A stretch of DNA of 64,000 nt, taken from the NCBI RefSeq assembly GCF_900109655.1, contig NZ_FOAT01000014.1, positions 34,975-98,974 on the forward strand, in the 5' to 3' direction. Of this stretch, positions 9,205-16,590 are shown piece by piece. The position numbers were made by a program, and so were the translations under genes. This stretch comes from Hominimerdicola alba. Its GTDB lineage: Bacteria; Bacillota; Clostridia; Oscillospirales; Ruminococcaceae. The notes below the pieces were generated by a model. The model worked only from the letters and a program-made list of their open reading frames with translations, did no database searches and had not been told where the DNA came from. Position 1 is the first letter of the stretch. Every line of letters begins with the position of its first letter.

Positions 9205-9233
9205 ATTATATCATAATCAACAACAAAAGTAAA
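9205..9233 (-). promoter_or_regulatory. Promoter of the TerD-domain gene
   Basis: Minus strand: TTTACT (9233-9228), 17 bp, TATAAT (9210-9205). Confidence 0.8.
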
Positions 9234-9297
9234 GATACTGTGAAAAAAATATTGAATTTTCCCCTTGACTATATTTTATATGAGCCATGCTAAGCTT

Positions 9298-9512
9298 TAC
9301 CAAAATATACCAATTCATTCCGCAATATACGTAAAAAAGCCAAGTCGTACACCAAGAAATAATTTATATACAATTTTTATAAACTATACCAAATGTTTAC
9401 CAACTCATTCCACCGTGTACGTAACAAACCAAGTCGTACACTCAGGAAGATTTTGTATACCAAATCTACCAACTGATACCAAGTGCATACCAACATCTCC
9501 CACCATATACGA
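9298..9512. repeat. Degenerate tandem repeat with 90-bp period
   Basis: The motif taccaa recurs at 9308, 9398 and 9488, exactly 90 bp apart. Copy 1 (about 9308-9352) and copy 2 (about 9398-9441) share long blocks, including CATTCC, TACGTAA and CCAAGTCGTACAC. Copy 3 keeps only the start (TACCAAC, TCCCACC, TATACGAA). Extra TACCAA words lie between the copies. The stretch sits between divergent genes and is followed by a hairpin at 9543. The frames stay open through the repeats because 90 is divisible by three, but codon use is unlike the neighbours and no ribosome site is seen. Confidence 0.7.
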
Positions 9513-9542
9513 ACGGATCGCGCCGTCCGCCAGAGGGCAACA

Positions 9543-9572
9543 AAAAACCCCGACTTGTGTCGAGGTTTTCTG
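9543..9572. terminator. Hairpin downstream of the 90-bp repeats
   Basis: AAAACCCCGAC and GTCGAGGTTTT pair with one mismatch around a TTGT loop, giving a terminator-like structure on either strand. No gene ends here, so it may end a non-coding transcript. The remaining 9573-9859 segment is AT-rich and holds no gene I can support, only a GACCATGGTC palindrome at 9662-9671. Confidence 0.5.
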
Positions 9573-9859
9573 CGAAGTATAGAAGTATATATGAAGAAAA
9601 AATATGAGGATGCGCTTAAGTTGCTTTCCTGCCTTCATTCCCTCGTCCCGCCATAGATTTTGACCATGGTCGAGACGAAAGAAGAGGTGGAGAAATTGGA
9701 GAAAAAAATATATGAAAAAAAGTTATTATCAAATGTTCTTTATCACTCTCTTTATCTTGTTTATATCATACTCTGAATATTTGATAGTTATGTGAAAACT
9801 TAAAAAAATATAAGCGAAAATAGCACAGACAGTCCAAAGAAAAAAAGCATAAAATTCTC

Positions 9860-9888
9860 TTTACAAATCGGCACAGATTTGGTATAAT
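9860..9888 (+). promoter_or_regulatory. Promoter of the DUF5662-like gene
   Basis: TTTACA (9860-9865), 17 bp, TATAAT (9883-9888). Confidence 0.85.
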
Positions 9889-9958
9889 AGATGGAGAAAA
9901 GCGCCTTCAGGGTGCGAAATCACGAAAATCATCACGAAAATTAAGGAAGTGTACTGCT

Positions 9959-10501
9959 ATGGACAGTGTTATCAATGAAAAAGCACTGAAACATTTCAGG
10001 ACAGTTGCACGTCACCGCCATGAGGTGATGAAGAACTGTTTCCGTGCAGGTATACCCCTACAGGGGCTTACCCACGATCTCTCAAAATTTTCAATAGAGG
10101 AATTCTCTTACGGAGTAAAATATTTTCAGGGCAACCGCTCCCCTCATGAGGGCGAAAGAGACGAATACGGATTCTCATATGCGTGGATGCATCACAAGGG
10201 ACGTAACAAACATCATTTTGAGTACTGGACTGACTACGACCCTGTGACAAGGGTGATGAGTCCCGTGAAAGTGCCGATCAAGTACGTCAAAGAGATGTTC
10301 TGCGACAGAGTTGCGGCAAGCAAGATATATATGAAAGAAAAATACAACGACAGTTCTGCGCTGGCTTATTTCATGAAAGGCAAAAAGAGCCGTATGATTC
10401 ACCCGGAAACTTCGGCACTGCTTGAAAGACTTCTGGTGATGCTGAAAAACAAAGGAGAACGCCGTACTTTCGCATATATCAGAAAACTCAGGGATTACTG
10501 A
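9959..10501 (+). CDS. DUF5662-like protein
   Basis: This 180-residue soluble protein has the features of the DUF5662 family: HDLSKFS near residue 38, a central YFQG, AWMHHKGRNKHHFEYW at about 73-88 and a C-terminal helical part. The many conserved His and Asp residues suggest a metal site, as in HD-type hydrolases, but no activity is established as far as I know. GGAAG lies before the ATG at 9959. It has a strong promoter and is followed after 52 bp by the LacI/GGDEF gene, with no terminator between, so the two probably form an operon. Confidence 0.8.
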   Translation: MDSVINEKALKHFRTVARHRHEVMKNCFRAGIPLQGLTHDLSKFSIEEFSYGVKYFQGNRSPHEGERDEYGFSYAWMHHKGRNKHHFEYWTDYDPVTRVMSPVKVPIKYVKEMFCDRVAASKIYMKEKYNDSSALAYFMKGKKSRMIHPETSALLERLLVMLKNKGERRTFAYIRKLRDY

Positions 10502-10553
10502 TATCAGACAGTTTTGTATGACATACGACATATAACACAAAGGGATGAAAGCC

Positions 10554-12455
10554 ATGAGCAACCATCAGAAGATCATTGGTATAGTCTGCGCAGGTATACA
10601 TGATTCGGGCACACAGAACACTGTGATGTCTCTGATACATGAAGCCGAAAAGCGCAGATATAAAACCATCGTCATAAGCAATTTTACATATTATGGAATC
10701 GATTACACCCATGCCGAGACCGAGATCTTCAGGCTGATGGATTCACCTGTATTCGATGGTCTTATACTCATGCCCGAAAGCATAAAGAGCGAACAACTCT
10801 GGCAGAAAGTTCTTTCACATGCAAAAGCTTTAGGCAAGCCCTTTGTGTGCGTTGACAGAGATGTTCCCGACTGCTTCTGCGTAACTTTCAGCTATGGAAG
10901 TTCCTTTGAACAGGTCGTAAGACATATGGTGGAAGTTCACAAGCCAAAGCGGCTGAATTTTATAGGCGGTATGGAAAACAACAGTTTTTCGGAAGAAAGA
11001 CTGAACGTTTTCAAAAAGGTGCTTGCTGAAAACGGTCGTAAATTCGAGCCAGAACGCTTCGGATACGGACAGTTCTGGGAAGGTCCTACCCTTGAAGTTC
11101 TGGAGAGATTCTACAACGGTGAGACCGAGCCACCCGATGCTATAATCTGTGTCAACGACTCGGAAGCCATGACCTGCATAAATTTTCTCAGGAGCAGGGG
11201 CATAGACGTTCCCAAAGACGTTCTGTTAAGCGGATTTGATGGTATCGAAGAAGAAAAATATATGCTGCCCCGCCTTACTACCGCCGCCTGCGAACCAGAT
11301 CAGTTGAGCAGGACTTCTTTTGATATGCTTGACGAAATGATGGCAGGCAGTACTCCAAAAGAAAGAATGACGGTCATTCCTTATAAACTGAGAGTATCGC
11401 AGTCCTGCGGCTGTGTACCTCACGCCGAAGCGGATAAGAACAGCAAGCTTATAGAGCTGTTTCTTTTAATAAAAGACGGAGAACGACACGAGCGCAAGAT
11501 GTTTGAGTACAGCTCTCATATAAGAGAACTGAACAGTTACGAACAGTTCGCAAGAATGATACCCGAATATTGTGAATGCCCCGTATGGTGCTGTATCGAC
11601 CCGCGGCTGCTCAGAGATGAACAGAGCGATAACACTGAAGAATTATTTTCCACAGATGATATGGTATTGTTCGTACAATGTGAAAACTGCGGTGGAACTG
11701 CTTCTCCCGAGACATATACTTTTGATATCCCATTTAGCCGCAAAGAGATACTTCCGAACCTTGAAAATGTGCTTGAAAAACATTCGGCACTGCTGATAAC
11801 TCCGCTGAGTTACCAGGGCAACAGTATGGGACATCTTGTCGCCGCAATGGACAGCAAGGGTTTCGACTTCCTGTTCACCCAGAGATTAGTCAGCAACACC
11901 AACGAGATATTCGAAACACTGAAAACCAAGATACGTCTGCAGAAAGCCTACGCCAAGGTGGCGGATATGCATATGCGCGACCCCATGACAGGTATTTACA
12001 ACCGCAGGGGATTCTATATGCGAATGGCTGAACTCACCGAAAGCGGCATCATGAACTTTGCGCTGTTCTCCATAGACCTTGACAAACTCAAATACATAAA
12101 CGACAATTTCGGACATTATGCAGGCGACAAAGCTATAATCGCCGCTTCAAAGATAATCAGCAGCATGGCCGGAAACAGTGCGGTGTGTGCAAGGTTCGGC
12201 GGAGATGAGTTCATCGTGGTGATACCGGTCATTGACGGCATCTGCCCTGCCAAGAAATATTTCAAAAGCATTGAAGAAGAGACCGAAAAATTCAACGCAA
12301 CCGACAAAGAGCCTTTCAGGCTTTCTTTGAGCATAGGCGATGCCTGCCTTAAAGTCACAGACAAAGAAAACATTGATTTGGCAATGAAAGCGGCAGACGA
12401 AAAAATGTATGAGTGCAAACGTCGTCATCACGCAAGCAGCAAATATATGAAATAA
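10554..12455 (+). CDS. Diguanylate cyclase with LacI-type ligand-binding domain
   Basis: The start chosen is the ATG at 10554, which has AAAGGG at a proper distance; an ATG at 10545 touches that site. Residues about 5-285 form a periplasmic-binding/LacI-type domain without DNA-binding helices or signal peptide, so a cytoplasmic ligand sensor. It ends with SQSCGC, seen in related sensor cyclases. A linker domain follows, then GGDEF (about 460-625) with NDNFGHYAGD and GGDEF at about 549-553, which makes c-di-GMP from two GTP. The inhibitory RxxD site five residues before GGDEF is absent. A sugar or nucleoside ligand is inference. Confidence 0.9.
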   Translation: MSNHQKIIGIVCAGIHDSGTQNTVMSLIHEAEKRRYKTIVISNFTYYGIDYTHAETEIFRLMDSPVFDGLILMPESIKSEQLWQKVLSHAKALGKPFVCVDRDVPDCFCVTFSYGSSFEQVVRHMVEVHKPKRLNFIGGMENNSFSEERLNVFKKVLAENGRKFEPERFGYGQFWEGPTLEVLERFYNGETEPPDAIICVNDSEAMTCINFLRSRGIDVPKDVLLSGFDGIEEEKYMLPRLTTAACEPDQLSRTSFDMLDEMMAGSTPKERMTVIPYKLRVSQSCGCVPHAEADKNSKLIELFLLIKDGERHERKMFEYSSHIRELNSYEQFARMIPEYCECPVWCCIDPRLLRDEQSDNTEELFSTDDMVLFVQCENCGGTASPETYTFDIPFSRKEILPNLENVLEKHSALLITPLSYQGNSMGHLVAAMDSKGFDFLFTQRLVSNTNEIFETLKTKIRLQKAYAKVADMHMRDPMTGIYNRRGFYMRMAELTESGIMNFALFSIDLDKLKYINDNFGHYAGDKAIIAASKIISSMAGNSAVCARFGGDEFIVVIPVIDGICPAKKYFKSIEEETEKFNATDKEPFRLSLSIGDACLKVTDKENIDLAMKAADEKMYECKRRHHASSKYMK

Positions 12456-12531
12456 AAGCCGAATGTACAAAATTCAGTACACTTTCAAGCACATTATCCC
12501 CTTCATTGACCATAACTTCATAAAAATATCA

Positions 12532-12562
12532 CGTCCGCACAGTAATGTGCGGACGCTTTTGT
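12532..12562 (+). terminator. Terminator of the DUF5662-like/GGDEF operon
   Basis: CGTCCGCAC (12532-12540) pairs with GTGCGGACG (12547-12555), followed by CTTTTGT. Confidence 0.8.
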
Positions 12563-12611
12563 CGTTATATGTCGGAAAAGATTGGTTCAAAAGATATTTT
12601 TTTAGCATATA

Positions 12612-12640
12612 ATAAAAAAGAACGCACCCACAGGTGCGCT
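12612..12640 (-). terminator. Terminator of the phosphodiesterase gene
   Basis: GCGCACC and GGGTGCG pair on the minus strand across a 3-nt loop, followed by TTCTTTTTT. Confidence 0.8.
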
Positions 12641-12644
12641 CGCA

Positions 12645-13124
12645 TCAAAGATTAACGAAATTATGGATCACCCCGGTAGGAGTGATATCAAGCCATGCAT
12701 AACACGGCGGTTTGTCGTCACGTGGCTGACCGGCACTGCCCGGATTAAGTATCAGCATAGTACCGCGCTGTTCATAATAGCGCTTATGGGTGTGTCCAAA
12801 AAGAGCAAACTGACATTCTTCCTCTTTGGCTTTCTCATAAATGTTCTCAACAGAGAAATTTACACCCCATTTATCACCATGTGCAAGGAACATACGCTTG
12901 CCATCGGGCAGAACATAGACCATGCTTTCGGGGAGCTCCTTATCGAAATCGCAATTTCCCTTGACGCATATCATATTATTATCAAGATAATGAGTTTTCA
13001 GCTTTCGGAACTCCGAAAGACCGTCACCCAGAAAGATAAACAGATCAGCGTCACCGTTGCGCTTGATTATCTTTTGCATAGCGGCAAAATTACCGTGTGT
13101 ATCCGAAAATACAATGATCCTCAT
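12645..13124 (-). CDS. YfcE/MJ0936-type metallophosphodiesterase
   Basis: The ATG at 13124 follows a GGGGGAG site and gives 159 residues, the normal length. All metal-binding motifs are present: SDTHGN near the N-terminus, GDGLSE, KGNCD, AHGDKWG and FGHTHK, ending with NPGSAGQPR. Members hydrolyse phosphodiesters, often cAMP-like or model substrates, using two metal ions (commonly Mn) in the cytoplasm. The natural substrate is unknown. It is monocistronic. Confidence 0.92.
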   Translation of the reverse strand: MRIIVFSDTHGNFAAMQKIIKRNGDADLFIFLGDGLSEFRKLKTHYLDNNMICVKGNCDFDKELPESMVYVLPDGKRMFLAHGDKWGVNFSVENIYEKAKEEECQFALFGHTHKRYYEQRGTMLILNPGSAGQPRDDKPPCYAWLDITPTGVIHNFVNL

Positions 13125-13153
13125 GGACTGCTCCCCCCTCCCAAACTGTGTAT

Positions 13154-13182
13154 AGTATATCACATTTAAAAATAAAAATCAA
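13154..13182 (-). promoter_or_regulatory. Promoter of the phosphodiesterase gene
   Basis: Minus strand: TTGATT (13182-13177), 17 bp, TATACT (13159-13154). Confidence 0.8.
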
Positions 13183-13234
13183 GAGAATTAGTGCAAGTAT
13201 GTGAATATTTACAAATTTTTAAGGAGGTCATGAT

Positions 13235-13483
13235 ATGACTGATAACAGACAAACTTCAGAGAACATGAGACCCTTGCTTGAGGAAGCTGCAAAAAAGCTC
13301 GGCATTGCGCCAGAAACTCTTGCAGGACAGATAAGCAGTGGGGACTTAGGCAATGTGCTGAAAAAACTTCCCGCCTCTCAGCAGGAGAAGTTCACAAAAA
13401 CTCTTGCAGATAAAAATGCTTGTCAGAAGCTGATGGAAAGCCCCCAGGCACAAGCTCTTATGCGGAAGATTTCGGGTAAATAG
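13235..13483 (+). CDS. Small helical protein, first of a three-gene cluster
   Basis: The 82-residue product is preceded by AAGGAGGT (13221-13228). It is predicted fully helical and soluble, with a central GDLGNVLKKLPASQQEKF segment and a C-terminal basic patch. I do not recognise a family. Eighteen bases separate it from the next gene, which also has AAGGAGG, so it opens a compact operon with 13502-13861 and 13848-14111. Good ribosome sites and codon use support a real gene. Confidence 0.75.
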   Translation: MTDNRQTSENMRPLLEEAAKKLGIAPETLAGQISSGDLGNVLKKLPASQQEKFTKTLADKNACQKLMESPQAQALMRKISGK

Positions 13484-13501
13484 CGTAAAAAGGAGGATAA
13501 T

Positions 13502-13861
13502 ATGGAGGATATGATGAGCAGGATACAGGACGTACTGAGCGACGAAGAAAGCATGAAGCAGCTGCGTGAACTCGCCGGTATGCTGAGCAGTGATAAGCCC
13601 GATGTCACGCCCGCTACGACTGCGGTACAATCCGATGCGAATAGCATAGACACGGTTAAGCTGATGCAGCTGGGAAAGATATTGCAGACCGCTTCAAAGG
13701 ATGACGACCATATCCGCCTTATGACGGCCCTCAGACCTCTGCTGAAAGAAGAAACGCGGGCAAAGCTGGACAGAGTGATAAAGATATACCGTCTGATGAA
13801 TATTTATCCTGCACTGAAAGAAAGCGGTCTCGGAGGAGGCGGGCTTCTTGGCATCATATGA
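13502..13861 (+). CDS. Small acidic helical protein, second gene of the cluster
   Basis: The 119-residue protein is helical, with SDEESMKQLRELAGML near the N-terminus, a Thr/Ala/Ser-rich middle, a second helical half with RPLLKEETRAKLDRVIKIYR, and a Gly-rich hydrophobic end (LGGGGLLGII). The sequence pattern of repeated short leucine helices resembles that of the preceding 82-residue protein, so they may be paralogous or partner proteins. The 3' end overlaps the next gene by 14 bases. Function unknown. Confidence 0.75.
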   Translation: MEDMMSRIQDVLSDEESMKQLRELAGMLSSDKPDVTPATTAVQSDANSIDTVKLMQLGKILQTASKDDDHIRLMTALRPLLKEETRAKLDRVIKIYRLMNIYPALKESGLGGGGLLGII

Positions 13862-14111
13862 CAGCAATTTCAGCAAAATGCAAGAGGACGCTATGCGCCG
13901 CGTGCTGGAGATGCAGCAGCGCTCCCGTGATGCTGTGACACATCACGAGGAGAAATGTGAGGATTCAAACGTCCGGGCGAATGTCTCAGAATTGCTCGGG
14001 GGTATAAAGATAGACGAAGAAAAGGCGCTCATCGCTTTGCTGATATTCATTCTTTACAAGCAGGGCGCCGACATTAAGCTGCTGATGGGGCTTGCATATC
14101 TGTTATTATAA
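13848..14111 (+). CDS. Small protein with C-terminal hydrophobic segment, third gene of the cluster
   Basis: This 87-residue protein overlaps the upstream gene by 14 bases, implying translational coupling. Residues 1-55 are hydrophilic and helical (MRRVLEMQQRSRDAV). Residues about 60-87 hold IDEEKALIALLIFILYKQ and a second hydrophobic patch ending LAYLLL, which suggests tail anchoring in the membrane or a hydrophobic interface. No family recognised. A strong hairpin terminator follows immediately. Confidence 0.72.
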   Translation: MASYDSNFSKMQEDAMRRVLEMQQRSRDAVTHHEEKCEDSNVRANVSELLGGIKIDEEKALIALLIFILYKQGADIKLLMGLAYLLL

Positions 14112-14144
14112 AAGCTGCCCGTTCAACATGAACGGACAGCTTTT
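14110..14144. terminator. Bidirectional terminator between convergent genes
   Basis: AAAAGCTG plus CCGTTCA on the left pair with TGAACGG plus CAGCTTTT on the right, one mismatch inside. It serves the three-gene cluster on the plus strand and the surface-protein operon on the minus strand. Confidence 0.85.
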
Positions 14145-14148
14145 AATA

Positions 14149-15147
14149 TTATCTCAGAACTATCATGCCTTTTCGTGCGTCGTCTACAAGTTCCGCCGAA
14201 GCAACAAGAGTATCCGCACTGACAGAAACCAGGCTCCTGCCACCAGTGCCGTAGAACGGGTCACAGCAGTAGAAAAGGATACCGCCATCTTCTTCGGTTT
14301 CATATCCGCATACAACTACATACTGTGTACCAGAACTGATACCATAATATTCACTGTAATCAAAATCCGCGATACCATCGTAGTAACGAACCGGCAGAAG
14401 TATCCGCCTGCCTTCCTTGATATACGACACCAAGTTTTCGGCGCTGATGGGAGTTTTTTTCTCAGCTATAAGGTCGCCGCCCGAATATTCTTCTATCAGT
14501 TTGACATAGTCTTCTCCTGTGCCAAGAGTGCCTGCCGCATCTTTCAGCTCATACTTATCCCATTTATAAAGCTTCTGGCAATTTACCAGTGCAGCAGCCG
14601 CTATGAATCCGCTGTCTTCGGTATCACTTGGGAAAGTCGAGTTATTTGAGTCTGTCTTAATGCTGTTGCCTGCTGTGGGAAGAACCGTTGCCGCTCCAAC
14701 TTCCTCAAGGTCATCAGCCAGGAGATATCCTCTCTGGGACAGATACTCCACTTCTATCTGCTGACCTGTTCCGAACTTTGATATTTCAAGTTCATCGTAG
14801 GAAGAAAACAGCTCGCCCTCTCCTGCTGCACCGATATATTCTCCGCTCTTATCAGTGACGGTAGTATCAGCGGCAACGCGATAAAGATGACCAATAGGTC
14901 TTTCGCGTGTATCCTCCCACTCGGAATCCTCATCGTCCATTACAACTGCCGACTTTTCAGCACTGGCCTCAACCGCCGAAGAATTTTTATCGCTTTTATC
15001 CGACTTTTTTGTCTTCGGAGCTATACCATAAAATACAACACCTATTATAATGACCGCACCCAATACAATACCGACCATCAGCCTTGAGGCTTTAGCGATA
15101 TCGTTGCGGTTATCATTCATTATTTTTTTTATCTCATTATTCTTCAT
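14149..15147 (-). CDS. Membrane-anchored C39-like protein, probably catalytically dead
   Basis: Of 332 residues, the first 23 are cytoplasmic and about 24-43 form a membrane segment, with a Lys/Ser-rich tether behind. The middle region (about 80-155) looks SH3-like (YLLADD repeats). The C-terminal part (about 175-332) has the order of a C39-type papain-fold domain, including a C-terminal block with YVVVCGYE and CCDPFYG. The expected catalytic Cys position is occupied in an AAAALVN context and the expected His before VVVCGY is Gln, so peptidase activity is doubtful. It lies 23 bp downstream of a lipoprotein gene, forming an operon. Confidence 0.65.
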   Translation of the reverse strand: MKNNEIKKIMNDNRNDIAKASRLMVGIVLGAVIIIGVVFYGIAPKTKKSDKSDKNSSAVEASAEKSAVVMDDEDSEWEDTRERPIGHLYRVAADTTVTDKSGEYIGAAGEGELFSSYDELEISKFGTGQQIEVEYLSQRGYLLADDLEEVGAATVLPTAGNSIKTDSNNSTFPSDTEDSGFIAAAALVNCQKLYKWDKYELKDAAGTLGTGEDYVKLIEEYSGGDLIAEKKTPISAENLVSYIKEGRRILLPVRYYDGIADFDYSEYYGISSGTQYVVVCGYETEEDGGILFYCCDPFYGTGGRSLVSVSADTLVASAELVDDARKGMIVLR

Positions 15148-15170
15148 AGAATATTATCCGCTTTCATTAC

Positions 15171-16193
15171 TTATTTCGATTTGCACATAAGCAGAGTACA
15201 GCCGTATTTATCACGCCAGTAAGGATCATGGAGTTCGTAAGCATCAAGATAACGGTTGTAGGAAAGATAAGTCGTCATGCTGTCGCTGCCTGCAGGCAGG
15301 TCAAATTCAACTGAATCATCTGTTTCGGTATACCCCATCTCTGCACCTGTTTTGAGTGCGCCTGTACCATCGACACTAGATCCGTTGGTCTGTTTACATT
15401 CAACTTTTACTTTGCCGTCCTTGAATGTCAGCACAGGAAAGCCCTCATCAGCAGGAAGCTGCTGCCAGCTCTCCATGCCTTTAAGCATTACTTTAGGTAC
15501 AAGAGTGCAGCCATCGGGTGAATACTTTTCAAACGTTTCTCTAAAGGTATAATCATCTCTGTCCACCTGACAAAGGGGCATAAGATCATCATTAAGATAC
15601 ATCACCGCCAGTACCATCTGTCCCTTGCCATCAAAATAGAAACGCAGACCCGCATACTGCCCCAATCTGCCGGAGCCCTTAGGGAAAGGATACTTATAAT
15701 CGAAATAATGCTCCGCATGAGCTATGTTTATAAGAAAAGGAGTATTATCTACAAGCTTTGCAAGCTGCCAGATCTTATCATCATCTTCTGATACGGACTT
15801 TGACTTGCCGCCATAGTATTCTTCGATATCATAGGGCGTACATTCATTAGGTGTACGCTGAAAAAAATGCAGATCGCGGTACTTTTCGTCATTCTCGTCA
15901 TAAGCGCCCCAGTAGTTGTATGTCCAGACATCCTGACGCTCATTCACACATGAATCGAGAAAATTAAAATCATCGCCAACCGAGAAATCGCTGTACACCA
16001 GCATTCCGCCATATTCGTAGTCTTTATCATCCGGCTCGATATGGGCTGTCTGGATCTCCGGAGAATCATTTATATCCTCTTCGTAATCTCTTGCCACTGG
16101 TTTGTTACTGTTATTTTTTTCAGCCTGCGGAGTGACAGTACACCCGCAAAGCATCAACGCCGTAAGCAATACCGACGCAGCTTTTATCCTCAC
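15171..16193 (-). CDS. Lipoprotein of unknown function
   Basis: The gene starts with GTG at 16193, preceded by AAAGGGGG at a proper distance. The 340-residue product has a signal peptide ending in LCGC, a plausible lipobox with the lipidated Cys at residue 19. The mature part begins with an Asn/Lys/Glu/Asp-rich tether and continues as an aromatic-rich domain (TYNYWGAYDEND, YAGLRFYFDGKG). I do not recognise the family. It is first in an operon with the C39-like gene, so both are likely surface partners. Confidence 0.75.
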   Translation of the reverse strand: MRIKAASVLLTALMLCGCTVTPQAEKNNSNKPVARDYEEDINDSPEIQTAHIEPDDKDYEYGGMLVYSDFSVGDDFNFLDSCVNERQDVWTYNYWGAYDENDEKYRDLHFFQRTPNECTPYDIEEYYGGKSKSVSEDDDKIWQLAKLVDNTPFLINIAHAEHYFDYKYPFPKGSGRLGQYAGLRFYFDGKGQMVLAVMYLNDDLMPLCQVDRDDYTFRETFEKYSPDGCTLVPKVMLKGMESWQQLPADEGFPVLTFKDGKVKVECKQTNGSSVDGTGALKTGAEMGYTETDDSVEFDLPAGSDSMTTYLSYNRYLDAYELHDPYWRDKYGCTLLMCKSK

Positions 16194-16231
16194 AGAGCTA
16201 GCCCCCTTTCATTAAAGATATATCATTAATT

Positions 16232-16260
16232 AGTATATCACATTTCCCTGCAAATGTAAA
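16232..16260 (-). promoter_or_regulatory. Promoter of the lipoprotein/C39-like operon
   Basis: Minus strand: TTTACA (16260-16255), 17 bp, TATACT (16237-16232). Confidence 0.82.
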
Positions 16261-16474
16261 GACACTACTGTACATATTTTTACATTTAGGGATAGATGAG
16301 TCTTCGTGCAGTAATGCAGCGAAATACTGGAAATAAAAGGATCTCACAGTTGTAAAGCAAATTCAATCTTCCACTAAAATAACTGATAAAAATTTTTAAC
16401 TTTGCAGTTTTTACAAAAATTCTTCCTGTATGTGACAACATACCGCTATATAGTTGAAAATTATGTGATCTATC

Positions 16475-16503
16475 TTTACAAAATGTCTTTATTGTGTTAA
16501 AAT
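16475..16503 (+). promoter_or_regulatory. Promoter of the clostripain-family gene
   Basis: TTTACA (16475-16480), 17 bp, TAAAAT (16498-16503). The 16261-16474 segment is AT-rich with nothing else seen. Confidence 0.75.
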
Positions 16504-16590
16504 ATCAGTTGGTGATTTTTTAATATATTTACTGATATTTGACACTGAATAACAAAAAGCGTCCGATCAAAATACAACAGGAGGGATCCG

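Noticed and set aside
9265..9582. Open frame through the 90-bp repeats
   Set aside because: No ribosome site, odd composition, and openness follows from the repeat length being divisible by three.
13930..13950. TGTGACACATCACG inside the third small gene
   Set aside because: Imperfect, in coding sequence and no -10 box at the fitting distance.
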